Below, piece after piece: positions 7,402 to 15,273 of a stretch of 64,000 bases of DNA. A model generated the notes under the pieces. The model had not been told where the DNA came from and ran no database searches. It saw only the letters and a program-made list of their open reading frames with translations. This DNA comes from Acidiphilium rubrum (GTDB lineage: Bacteria > Pseudomonadota > Alphaproteobacteria > Acetobacterales > Acetobacteraceae). The position numbers and the translations under genes are program-made. The first letter of the stretch is position 1. Every line of letters starts with the position of its first letter. The stretch spans positions 57,221-121,220 of the forward strand of contig NZ_FTNE01000012.1 of NCBI RefSeq assembly GCF_900156265.1, given 5' to 3'.

Positions 7402-9945
7402 ATGCCAACGATTGGACAGTTGCCGGCTGCTGCTTCGGTTTCGGACAGCGATGAACTACCGATATTTCAGAACGGCGCAACCGTTGCCGCGACGCGGGCG
7501 CAGATTTTGGCGGGGATGCAGCAGGCTCTCGCATTGCCACAAGGCAGCCTGCTGGGCGGCGTGGGCCCTGGGGTTGCGAGCCCGGTTCCGATCAGTATCG
7601 GGGCTAATCTTGCTCTGAACGGCACGGTTCTGTCGGCCGCGGCGGCGCCGTTTGCGATTGCTGGGTTGCCGGAGGGCGTGACGCCTGGCGTGAATGATCT
7701 GGTGGCGCTCGGCCAAGGTGGCGCGAATGCGGCATTGCCTTATGCGGCATTCATGCAGGGGATGGCTGGCGTGCCGGGTATTCAAGCCGGAGCGTTGGAG
7801 GCGATTGCAGCGGGTGCCTCCAAGCTGCGGACGTTGGCGGCGATAGGTGCCAATGCTGTCGCGATCGAGGATTTCGGCGCGGCAGGTGATGGGGTGACCA
7901 ATGACGCGGCGGCGCTGATTGCTGCATTGGCGTCGGGCAATCCGGTGCGGTTTGGGCCGAAGACGTACCGGATTGACGGTGAATGTGACATTGGCGGACT
8001 CTGCGCCGCGTTACTGGGCATTCCCGGCACGACCGTGCTGACCCGCGGTGCGCAGAGTGCGGTTGGAACATCCGGCAATCCCGCCTGGATCAGCGTGACG
8101 GCGACCCAATTTTTTGTGGACGGCATTGTGTTTGATGCCAATCGGGCGGTCACGGCGGACACTTGGGGCGTGGTGGTGCAGGCTTCGTGCACGAATGCGA
8201 ACATTACGCGGTCGTTGTTTCGCAATGCCATGGGTTCGATTTATGGCTGGGGGCTGGCGATTGCGCCGAGCGACCCGACACTGACCCGTCACCATGTGCA
8301 TGATTGTGAATTTACGGCCAATGCGGTTGACGGCATGTGGGTGGCGGCTTGCGATTCGGTCGCTGTGACTGCATGTCGCGCCCATGACAACGCGCGCAAC
8401 GGCATTTACGTGGATAGTCAAGATTCCACATTTGTTTTGAAGATCAGGGATGTCCAGATTGTCGGGAATACCTGCTGGAACAATCAGACGGGAATATCGG
8501 TCGGCAATTTTAATGCGACCAACACCGAGCCTGGGGTTTACGGCAACGCCAACCCGGATGTGCTCGGAGGATTGGTTTCCAATAATTGTGTATTTGATAA
8601 CACCAATTATGGTATTTCGATATCTGGCAGAAATATTCTGGTATCGGGAAATTTGATCGTCAATAATGGTCCCGCCGGTGGGGGTATGTTGGCGAATACC
8701 GGTTATTGCCGGATCGCCGATAACATGATCACGGGATCGGGCGGCTTTGGGATCGATGCGGGTGGGTCGATCTATGTCGAACTGACTGGCAACTACATTG
8801 ATGGGCCGACGATTGGGATCGGCATCGGTGGATCCCAGAATTGCACGGTTCGGGGCAACTATGTTCAGGATTGTGTCGCAGGTATCATGGCTTTGAATGT
8901 CGAGTCTGATGGCCGAGGCGATAACTTTGGAATTAGTTGCAATAATCTATCGATCCTAGGCAATTACGTCTGCTATGGCGCGGGGGGATCCGGGATCGTT
9001 CTGCGCGACGCCCCACAGCGCGTGGTCGTCACAGATAATATCGTGTCATCGGGTACGGCAGGTAACCCGCTCAATGCGCTTTTACCGTACACTGATTCTC
9101 TGGTTCTGCGCGGTAATATATTGAACTATGCTGACTCGTTTTCGGTGAACCCAACCAGTGTCGGTGGGGTGAATACGCTGGTGTTTCCAGATTTACTCGA
9201 TCGCGTGACGGTTTCGCAGAGCACAGGGTTGGTTGAAAGTATTGTGAGTGCCACCGCTGTTGCGACTGCGGGGCAGATCAGTTTTATCAAGGTGACTAAC
9301 GGCGGCTCAAACTATAGCAGTGCGACGATTTCGATTACGGGGACGGGGAGCGGTGCGACTGCGCAGGCCTGGATTTCTGGTGGCGTAATCATTGGCGTCA
9401 CCGTTACGAACGCTGGCAGTGGCTATGGTGCGGGCACTGCTGCGGTGATCAGCGGCAATGGCAGCGGTGCGACGATATCGGTTCAGGTTGGGTTGCCGGT
9501 GATACAGGGACGGCGGTTGGCGGTGCATTGCGTTGCTCCGGTTGGCTTTGCTGCAGCCGGCAGCGTGCCGGCTCAGGAGAATTGGACCGGTGCGACAATT
9601 ACGGTGCCGACGGGTGCGACGATCGAATGGGCCGGCGAGGCAGGCGCCTGGCAGGCGACGCGGTTCATGCAATCGGATTACGTGTCGCCGGACGGCGATG
9701 GCAGTGTGACGTTTCAGAGTCAGGCGGGCGATGTGAAGCTCTGTCCCGCTGTGGGCGGCGGTGTCCGTTTGATTTCGACGACGGAGCCGACCGGGTGTGT
9801 GACATTGATCGGGCGCGGTTCGCCGGCGGGCATTGTCTCAGCTGTTCCTGGTTCCAGCTACCGGAATCTGGATGGCGGTCTGAACGCGACGTTTTGGATC
9901 AAACAATCCGCGACGGATGCCACAGGGTGGGTGGCGGTCGCTTAA
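7402..9945 (+). CDS. Tail spike with pectate-lyase-like beta-helix
   Basis: An 847-residue tail spike. Residues 2-80 ('IGQLPAAASVSDSDELPIFQ') form an N-terminal module also found in the next fibre gene. A second weaker copy starts near residue 87 ('GVTPGVNDLVALGQGG'). At about residue 153, 'IEDFGAAGDGVTNDAAALIAAL' opens a pectate-lyase superfamily beta-helix, followed by many short 'ISGNxI/VxxNxx' rungs to about residue 600. Near residue 630 two tandem repeats 'VTNxGSxYxxxTxxxxGxGSGAT' follow. Such spikes bind or cut surface polysaccharide; the substrate is unknown. The ATG has AAGGAG 8 bases upstream. Confidence 0.8.
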   Translation: MPTIGQLPAAASVSDSDELPIFQNGATVAATRAQILAGMQQALALPQGSLLGGVGPGVASPVPISIGANLALNGTVLSAAAAPFAIAGLPEGVTPGVNDLVALGQGGANAALPYAAFMQGMAGVPGIQAGALEAIAAGASKLRTLAAIGANAVAIEDFGAAGDGVTNDAAALIAALASGNPVRFGPKTYRIDGECDIGGLCAALLGIPGTTVLTRGAQSAVGTSGNPAWISVTATQFFVDGIVFDANRAVTADTWGVVVQASCTNANITRSLFRNAMGSIYGWGLAIAPSDPTLTRHHVHDCEFTANAVDGMWVAACDSVAVTACRAHDNARNGIYVDSQDSTFVLKIRDVQIVGNTCWNNQTGISVGNFNATNTEPGVYGNANPDVLGGLVSNNCVFDNTNYGISISGRNILVSGNLIVNNGPAGGGMLANTGYCRIADNMITGSGGFGIDAGGSIYVELTGNYIDGPTIGIGIGGSQNCTVRGNYVQDCVAGIMALNVESDGRGDNFGISCNNLSILGNYVCYGAGGSGIVLRDAPQRVVVTDNIVSSGTAGNPLNALLPYTDSLVLRGNILNYADSFSVNPTSVGGVNTLVFPDLLDRVTVSQSTGLVESIVSATAVATAGQISFIKVTNGGSNYSSATISITGTGSGATAQAWISGGVIIGVTVTNAGSGYGAGTAAVISGNGSGATISVQVGLPVIQGRRLAVHCVAPVGFAAAGSVPAQENWTGATITVPTGATIEWAGEAGAWQATRFMQSDYVSPDGDGSVTFQSQAGDVKLCPAVGGGVRLISTTEPTGCVTLIGRGSPAGIVSAVPGSSYRNLDGGLNATFWIKQSATDATGWVAVA

Positions 9946-9989
9946 GCCCTCGTCAGATCGCTTCCGAAACGCCGACAAGGATTTTATCC

Positions 9990-11882
9990 ATGACCATGAT
10001 ACCACAGCTTCCGACCGCGACTACGGTCGGGCTTACCGATCTTTTGCCGTTATCGCAGGGTGGTACACTCTATGCGGCCTCGGTCGAACAGATTACCGCA
10101 GGTCTGCAGACAGAGATTGTGCTCCCGACCGGCGAGGTGCTGGGCAGAGCGAGCGCCGGCACCGGGATGCCGGAAGCGCTTTCGCTGGGCGGCGGACTGG
10201 CACTTTCGGCCACCACGCTTGAGGCGAACGGCACCGATCATTTGAGATTCGGCCTGCTTGGCAGTTTCGCGATCGATGACGAGGTGATTGTGAACGCTGC
10301 AGGGGCGCCCAGTCGCCTGCCGATGGGTTTGTTGCGCGGCCTGTTTAGTGCTGGCGCAGGAATTGCCATTGATCCGAACGGGACGTTTAGTGTGACGGCG
10401 GGCGCGATTGCGGGGCCGGTGGGGCCTCAGGGACCTGTTGGGGCGAGTGGGCCGCAAGGTGTGGCGGGGCCGGTAGGACCGCCGGGCGCGGGGCTGCTTG
10501 CACCGGGAAGCAATAATGCCGCCAGCACCATCGCCGGCACTGATTACGTCGCGATCTGGCAGAACGGTGCAAACGCCTGGATTACCTATCAGCAGTTGAT
10601 CGGTGGGCAGACGATTGATCAGTTGCCCGCGGCTGGACCGGTTTCGGATTCTGATCAGTTGCTGGTCGCCCAGAGCGGCAACGCGCTGGCGAGTCAGAGT
10701 TTCGCGGCCATCTGGACTTACGTTGGACAGAAAATTCCGACAATGCGGGCTGGTGTGGTCGAGTTAACGGCGAACACGGTGCTCGATGCGACGAACCATA
10801 ACCAGCGCGTGTTAGTGGTGAGCCAGCCGATGGTTTTGTCGGCGAATTTCACGAATATGGGTAGCGGATTTTCATGCCGTGTGATCAACCTCTCGGCGGG
10901 AGTCGTGACGATGGGGGCGGGCATTGTTTCTGGTACAGGTAGCAGCGTGCTGCCACCAGGTGCGAGCGCTGAGATTGTCGGTCTGACATACTCCGGTGGT
11001 TCGATCGTGTGGTGGAACGGTATCGCGCCGACCTCACCCACGATTACGGTTGCGATGGTTGCCGCGCCCGCGCCGAATACAGCGTTCACTGTAAGCGGTG
11101 GTTTGTTCGATGATACTCCGACCGCGCTTGACTACTCGTTCGACGGAAATCATTGGACGGCAGCAGTCACGCCGAATATCGGTGCAACATCGTATCACTT
11201 CCAAGTGCCGGGCATGGCGGCCGGGACGTATACCATCATGGTACGCGATCACGCGAACACTGCGGTGGTTGGTACCAGCCCGCCGTTCACCATAACGGCA
11301 GCGACCGTCACAATTGGTGCCGTGCCGACGTCCGTGACGGTTGGCGGCGCGATTCCTGTGACCGGAACCGTGGCGCCGTCTGGTGCAGCGGTGCAGGTTG
11401 GGCTTTCCGCGAGCAGCACAGTTGCACCGACCGTTTACGCAGCGGCAAGCGTTAGCAGTGCAAACTGGAGTACGTCTCTGGTGGCGGGTTCTGTGGCAGG
11501 AACCTATTACGTTTGGGCGGAACAGATCAACGATGTCAGTATTCAGGCAGTATCGGGGGCGATTGTTGTATCGGCCAGCGTTGCTGCGATCAGTTACACG
11601 GTCAATCAACCCGCGAGCGTGAGCATAGCGGCAGGGTCGGGCACGTTGGCGTTGAACGGCGGTGTCAGCCCGCCGCAGTCGACAGCGACACAGATCGCGT
11701 TTTCGACCAGTAACACGGTGCGCCCGACGACAGGCTGGCAAAATGCGGCGATTATCGACAACAACACCGTCTGGGCGATTTACGCGACTGTGCCAGCGTC
11801 GGCAGGGACCTACTACATCTGGGTCGAGACTACGAGCGGGACGAACGCCGTCGTTTCAACGTTTTCGATCCAGGTGACCTGA
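9990..11882 (+). CDS. Tail fibre with collagen-like and Ig-like repeats
   Basis: A 630-residue fibre. Residues 3-85 repeat the N-terminal module of the preceding spike ('IPQLPTATTVGLTDLLPLSQGG'), and a third copy sits near residue 206 ('IDQLPAAGPVSDSDQLLVAQSG'). Between them, 10413-10493 encodes nine uninterrupted Gly-X-Y collagen triplets (residues 142-168). The C-terminal half has Ig-like domains with the echo 'AGTYYVWAEQ' and 'AGTYYIWVETT', suggesting internal duplication. I chose ATG 9990 with AAGGA upstream; the longer frame start at 9528 would lie inside the previous gene. Confidence 0.75.
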   Translation: MTMIPQLPTATTVGLTDLLPLSQGGTLYAASVEQITAGLQTEIVLPTGEVLGRASAGTGMPEALSLGGGLALSATTLEANGTDHLRFGLLGSFAIDDEVIVNAAGAPSRLPMGLLRGLFSAGAGIAIDPNGTFSVTAGAIAGPVGPQGPVGASGPQGVAGPVGPPGAGLLAPGSNNAASTIAGTDYVAIWQNGANAWITYQQLIGGQTIDQLPAAGPVSDSDQLLVAQSGNALASQSFAAIWTYVGQKIPTMRAGVVELTANTVLDATNHNQRVLVVSQPMVLSANFTNMGSGFSCRVINLSAGVVTMGAGIVSGTGSSVLPPGASAEIVGLTYSGGSIVWWNGIAPTSPTITVAMVAAPAPNTAFTVSGGLFDDTPTALDYSFDGNHWTAAVTPNIGATSYHFQVPGMAAGTYTIMVRDHANTAVVGTSPPFTITAATVTIGAVPTSVTVGGAIPVTGTVAPSGAAVQVGLSASSTVAPTVYAAASVSSANWSTSLVAGSVAGTYYVWAEQINDVSIQAVSGAIVVSASVAAISYTVNQPASVSIAAGSGTLALNGGVSPPQSTATQIAFSTSNTVRPTTGWQNAAIIDNNTVWAIYATVPASAGTYYIWVETTSGTNAVVSTFSIQVT

Positions 11883-11884
11883 GG

Positions 11885-14029
11885 ATGGCACTGATGGTGG
11901 TTGCGAGCGGTAATCCTCTCGCATCGTCGGCCGGGCGGATTTTATCAAGCTCGCTCGCAGCTAGTAGTTCTGGCGCGCCACTGCCAACCGGGTTCTCAGG
12001 TCCCTACCCTTCGGTTATCACGGGCCTGGCGGGATGGTGGGATGCCGGCGCGTTGAGCGGCGTTCTGGATTTAAACGGCAATGTTGTGGGTTCCTTCAAC
12101 AGTACGGTGGGCGCGCTTGCTGATAAAACGGGCCAAGGCGCGGCTTTGGTTCCTTTCCATTATTTCGTTAATGTAACGCCAAACCCGACGCTCGTGGTTC
12201 CGCGCATTAATGGCTTTCTGGGTGCCGTGGGCAGCCCCGACGCGACCATTGCCCAGTACGGACCGAGCCTCGATCCGGATTGGGGATTATCGCTGGCGGC
12301 GCTCGACCTGGGTAATGCTGCAGCTTGGACAGTATACTTGGTATGGACCCGGCCGAACTGGCGGCAGGGCACCTATCAGGTCAATAACGACCCGACACCG
12401 TTGATCCATGATATGGCAAGCGGGATCACTGTTGTGCAGGCGGGTGGTCCAACAGGCGTTGGTTTGGTGCTGTTTGCCAACACACCGCATAGCGTGACGA
12501 TTACGCCGACATTGGCGCGCCGTCACAGCCACGCGCTGATCATGCGGAACACACCCGGATCGGGCGTGGATGTCTGGCTCGATGGCGTACCGGTGGTAAC
12601 GGCGGCAGCAAATCCATTACCGGCGTCAAGTGGTGGGCAGGTTTTGCTGTTTCATGACAGTACGGCGCAGGGTTCGGCACAATGCTGGTTTCATGAGGCG
12701 GCACATTGGGCGCGGGCGCTGGATGCTGCCGATATCGCGACGCTGATCGCTTGTCAGGGGCGATGGGTGCTCAGAAGTCGGCGCGGCGTCAATCTGTTGG
12801 TGATGGGTCAATCCAACGCTGAATGGTTCGTCCAGTCCGGGGCACCGCTTGCGCTTGCGCGTGGTGTGGCTTGGTATCTTGGGGCTGCCTCATGGGCCGC
12901 GACGTCGCTACAGTCCGGGAGCTACATCAGCCCGGCCCGCTACTCCATGGTCTCGGGTCATCCGATATCGAACTCATCGCCGCCGCTGTTTCCTCCGGGC
13001 GCGGGCAGTGGAACATTCCTGACTAATCCGGGTGATGGTTCGTCTCCATCGACCTGGGCCCTCGGGCCCGATGGTCAGGCGCTAACCGCGTATCTGACGG
13101 GCGCGCAGGCCCTCGTTTCGGCCGCGGATGCAAGCGATATCGCCTTTTTGCTCTGGCCCTGGTCCGAGCAGGACAGCACCACGCCGTATTCCAACAAGGC
13201 GCTTTACAAAGGCAGCGTCGTTCAACTCGCAGCTGCGACGCGCGGCTTGTTCGGGCGGTCCGCGGCGCAGATGCCTCTGTTGATGTGGAGCGCGATTCCC
13301 TATGAAACCGATGCCGGCGTCCAGATGGTGCGCGAGAGCGTGTTTGACCTTGCGCAGGACCCGACGCAGGGCATTCGGATGTTTGTCTCACAGACGGCCG
13401 ATTCCAACCCGCTGAATGCGACATGGAATCCGGTGACCGGGATATTTGCCGGCGGCGACCCGGAGCACCGCGATCAACCCGATCTGTTGCGATATGGCCA
13501 GATCGGCTCGCACGTGGCGGCACGGGCCATGATTGCATTGGGGTTGTCCGATACGATCTCACCTGCGGCGTTTCCGGTATCTGGTCTGCCGATCGCGGGG
13601 GGGCCGAGTATTGTTCATGCATATCAGGCGACGCCAACCGAGGTTGTTCTGACGATCAAGCATGATGCGGGAAATGATCTGATCGTACCGCTCCAAGCCA
13701 CCAACGGTGCGGGATTTGCAGTTATGGATGGTGGCACTGTCGCCAATCCCGGCCCGATTATCGCCGCGACCGCGGCAGTGCGGATTGATGCGACCCATGT
13801 TTCGGTGACATTGGCGCGAGCGCCGGCCAGCCCTGCCAGTCAATGCCTGTTCTATTATCCTTACGGTAGTAACCAAATTGGGAGAGGTGATGCAGTGACT
13901 GACAACTTATCGCAAGTCACGCCGCCTGTTGGCTGGTCGATGGCGGCTGATCTTGGTGCATCATTCTCGATCAACATGCCACTTCAAGCGACAGCCTACG
14001 GCGTGCCGTTGGCGACGGTTCCTGACTAA
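11885..14029 (+). CDS. Tail fibre/spike with SGNH (sialate O-acetylesterase-like) domain
   Basis: A 714-residue protein two bases after the previous fibre gene. Residues 40-280 look like a concanavalin/LamG-type sandwich ('ITGLAGWWDAG', 'AAWTVYLVWTRP', 'CWFHEAAHWARALDAADI'). At about residue 303, 'NLLVMGQSNAEW' is the GQSN block carrying the nucleophile Ser (about 309) of the SASA/SGNH esterase family. 'GGDPEHRDQP' near residue 525 supplies a D-x-x-H that could complete the triad. A beta-rich domain follows. It could remove acetyl groups from a host polysaccharide; catalysis is inferred. Confidence 0.7.
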   Translation: MALMVVASGNPLASSAGRILSSSLAASSSGAPLPTGFSGPYPSVITGLAGWWDAGALSGVLDLNGNVVGSFNSTVGALADKTGQGAALVPFHYFVNVTPNPTLVVPRINGFLGAVGSPDATIAQYGPSLDPDWGLSLAALDLGNAAAWTVYLVWTRPNWRQGTYQVNNDPTPLIHDMASGITVVQAGGPTGVGLVLFANTPHSVTITPTLARRHSHALIMRNTPGSGVDVWLDGVPVVTAAANPLPASSGGQVLLFHDSTAQGSAQCWFHEAAHWARALDAADIATLIACQGRWVLRSRRGVNLLVMGQSNAEWFVQSGAPLALARGVAWYLGAASWAATSLQSGSYISPARYSMVSGHPISNSSPPLFPPGAGSGTFLTNPGDGSSPSTWALGPDGQALTAYLTGAQALVSAADASDIAFLLWPWSEQDSTTPYSNKALYKGSVVQLAAATRGLFGRSAAQMPLLMWSAIPYETDAGVQMVRESVFDLAQDPTQGIRMFVSQTADSNPLNATWNPVTGIFAGGDPEHRDQPDLLRYGQIGSHVAARAMIALGLSDTISPAAFPVSGLPIAGGPSIVHAYQATPTEVVLTIKHDAGNDLIVPLQATNGAGFAVMDGGTVANPGPIIAATAAVRIDATHVSVTLARAPASPASQCLFYYPYGSNQIGRGDAVTDNLSQVTPPVGWSMAADLGASFSINMPLQATAYGVPLATVPD

Positions 14030-14033
14030 AGAC

Positions 14034-14387
14034 ATGGCGGATGATGCGATCGCGCTGCTGCGCGATGCGATGGCGGACCTGCGATCTGAGGTCGGGCTAT
14101 TGCAGACGGAAGTGGCTTCGGCGCGCAGGGATATTGTAGCCATCGAGGCACGTCATATGGCACTGGAGACCTGGCGCAGCCGATTCGAGATGCAGGTTGA
14201 GACAGCGCAGGACCGGTTCGTCTGCAAGAGTGATGAGCTGGTCAAGGAGCTATCACGATTTCATGCAGATCTGGCCCAGTTCCGGGGTGAACAGTCCGGT
14301 GGTCATCGGGTAACAATGATTGTTGTGGGGCTGCTTTCAGCGGTGGTTGGCAGTATTGCCGCGCATGTTCTGCACTCGCTGTCATGA
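14034..14387 (+). CDS. Coiled-coil protein with C-terminal membrane helix, phage lysis region
   Basis: A 117-residue protein. Residues 1-90 are strongly helical and charged ('LLRDAMADLRSEVGLLQTEVASARRDI'), consistent with a coiled coil. One hydrophobic segment ends the protein ('MIVVGLLSAVVGSIAAHVL'). It starts 4 bases after the SGNH fibre stop. Proteins of this shape are common beside phage holins and endolysins, but I cannot assign a precise role. Confidence 0.65.
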   Translation: MADDAIALLRDAMADLRSEVGLLQTEVASARRDIVAIEARHMALETWRSRFEMQVETAQDRFVCKSDELVKELSRFHADLAQFRGEQSGGHRVTMIVVGLLSAVVGSIAAHVLHSLS

Positions 14388-14403
14388 TCGGCGATCATTC
14401 AAC

Positions 14404-14625
14404 ATGAAACGTATATTCGCGGAACTTATTTCGGATTCCAATGGTCGTGCTGACGAGTTGGCTGTGTTGTCCATCATTGGGGTGCTTAGCTTTATCGGGC
14501 TCGAGTTGTTCGCCGTTCTTGTGCGGCATCAGGCGTTTGAGCCGGAGCGGTTCGGCATGGGTCTGGGTTCGGCGATTGCCGCTGGGGCAATCGGCATGGG
14601 GTTGAGTTCACGGTTTGGAGGCTAG
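14404..14625 (+). CDS. Small holin-like membrane protein
   Basis: A 73-residue protein with two hydrophobic segments ('LAVLSIIGVLSFIGLELFAVLV' and 'GMGLGSAIAAGAIGMGL') separated by a short charged loop. It lies between the coiled-coil protein and the spanin pair. Size, topology and place fit a holin that would make membrane lesions at lysis. No family motif decides it. Confidence 0.55.
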   Translation: MKRIFAELISDSNGRADELAVLSIIGVLSFIGLELFAVLVRHQAFEPERFGMGLGSAIAAGAIGMGLSSRFGG

Positions 14626-14626
14626 A

Positions 14627-15016
14627 ATGCCGGCATTGCTTGCATCATATATAACGCGATTTTTGCCATGGTTGATTGGCGGTTTGTGCGTGATTGGTTG
14701 TTTGATTTATGTCTGGTATCTGCGCGATCAGTTGAAAACCGCTCAGGGGGATATTGCATCCGCGCAATCGACGATCGTCCAGCTAAGCGCGATAAACCAG
14801 CAGAACATGGCTGCCTTGAAAGTCTTGCGTGCGGAAGATGCGGCTTGGCAGGCAACATTGGCGACGACATTGGCGAGCGACAGTCAGATCACTCGCTTCA
14901 CTGACGGCTTGCTCCAAACGGTTGCGACAGCACCCTCCAAGGATGATGCCACCGTCGCGCCAGTTTTGGCGAACACTCTGGCATCGATCGCCAAAACACA
15001 AGGAGCCCCGCGATGA
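14627..15016 (+). CDS. Rz-like inner-membrane spanin
   Basis: A 129-residue protein with one N-terminal membrane helix ('FLPWLIGGLCVIGCLIYVWYL', about residues 11-31), then an extended periplasmic helical domain ('LKTAQGDIASAQSTIVQLSAIN..NMAALKVL'). This is the usual i-spanin layout. I chose ATG 14627 with GGAG 6 bases upstream rather than a TTG four codons earlier. It overlaps the following lipoprotein gene by 4 bases, as expected for an Rz/Rz1-type pair that joins inner and outer membranes during lysis. Confidence 0.7.
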   Translation: MPALLASYITRFLPWLIGGLCVIGCLIYVWYLRDQLKTAQGDIASAQSTIVQLSAINQQNMAALKVLRAEDAAWQATLATTLASDSQITRFTDGLLQTVATAPSKDDATVAPVLANTLASIAKTQGAPR

Positions 15017-15273
15017 TCAGATTGATACTCATGTGCTGCCTTGTAGCAGGGTGCACTGTGGGCAAGCCTGTGACGATCACCAAAATCAAATTGGTGCAGC
15101 CGGCAATTCCAACTGCGCTGTTGACTTGCCCTGGAAGCCCGATTGTGCCGGCGGCGACACGGCAGTCGCAGGTCGCGGAATACGTTGCGGCGTTGTGGCG
15201 GGCGCATGCGATCTGTTATGATCATCTGGCGGCCGTAAAACAGACTTTGCAGGTGCCGTTAATTACTCGTTGA
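15013..15273 (+). CDS. Rz1-like outer-membrane spanin lipoprotein
   Basis: An 86-residue lipoprotein: '[14 protein letters not shown]' gives a signal peptide with lipobox LVAGC, lipidated Cys at residue 14. The mature part is short and soluble, with a Cys pair and proline-containing stretches. It follows the Rz-like gene with an ATGA overlap. Its 3' end overlaps the convergent ppk1 gene by 11 bases, so it is the last gene of the phage-like block. Confidence 0.7.
   Translation: MIRLILMCCLVAGCTVGKPVTITKIKLVQPAIPTALLTCPGSPIVPAATRQSQVAEYVAALWRAHAICYDHLAAVKQTLQVPLITR

Noticed and set aside
900..15273. Gene transfer agent cluster
   Set aside because: GTAs of alphaproteobacteria have siphophage-type tails; gpV, gp25, gpJ, gpI and a LysM protein mark a contractile tail.
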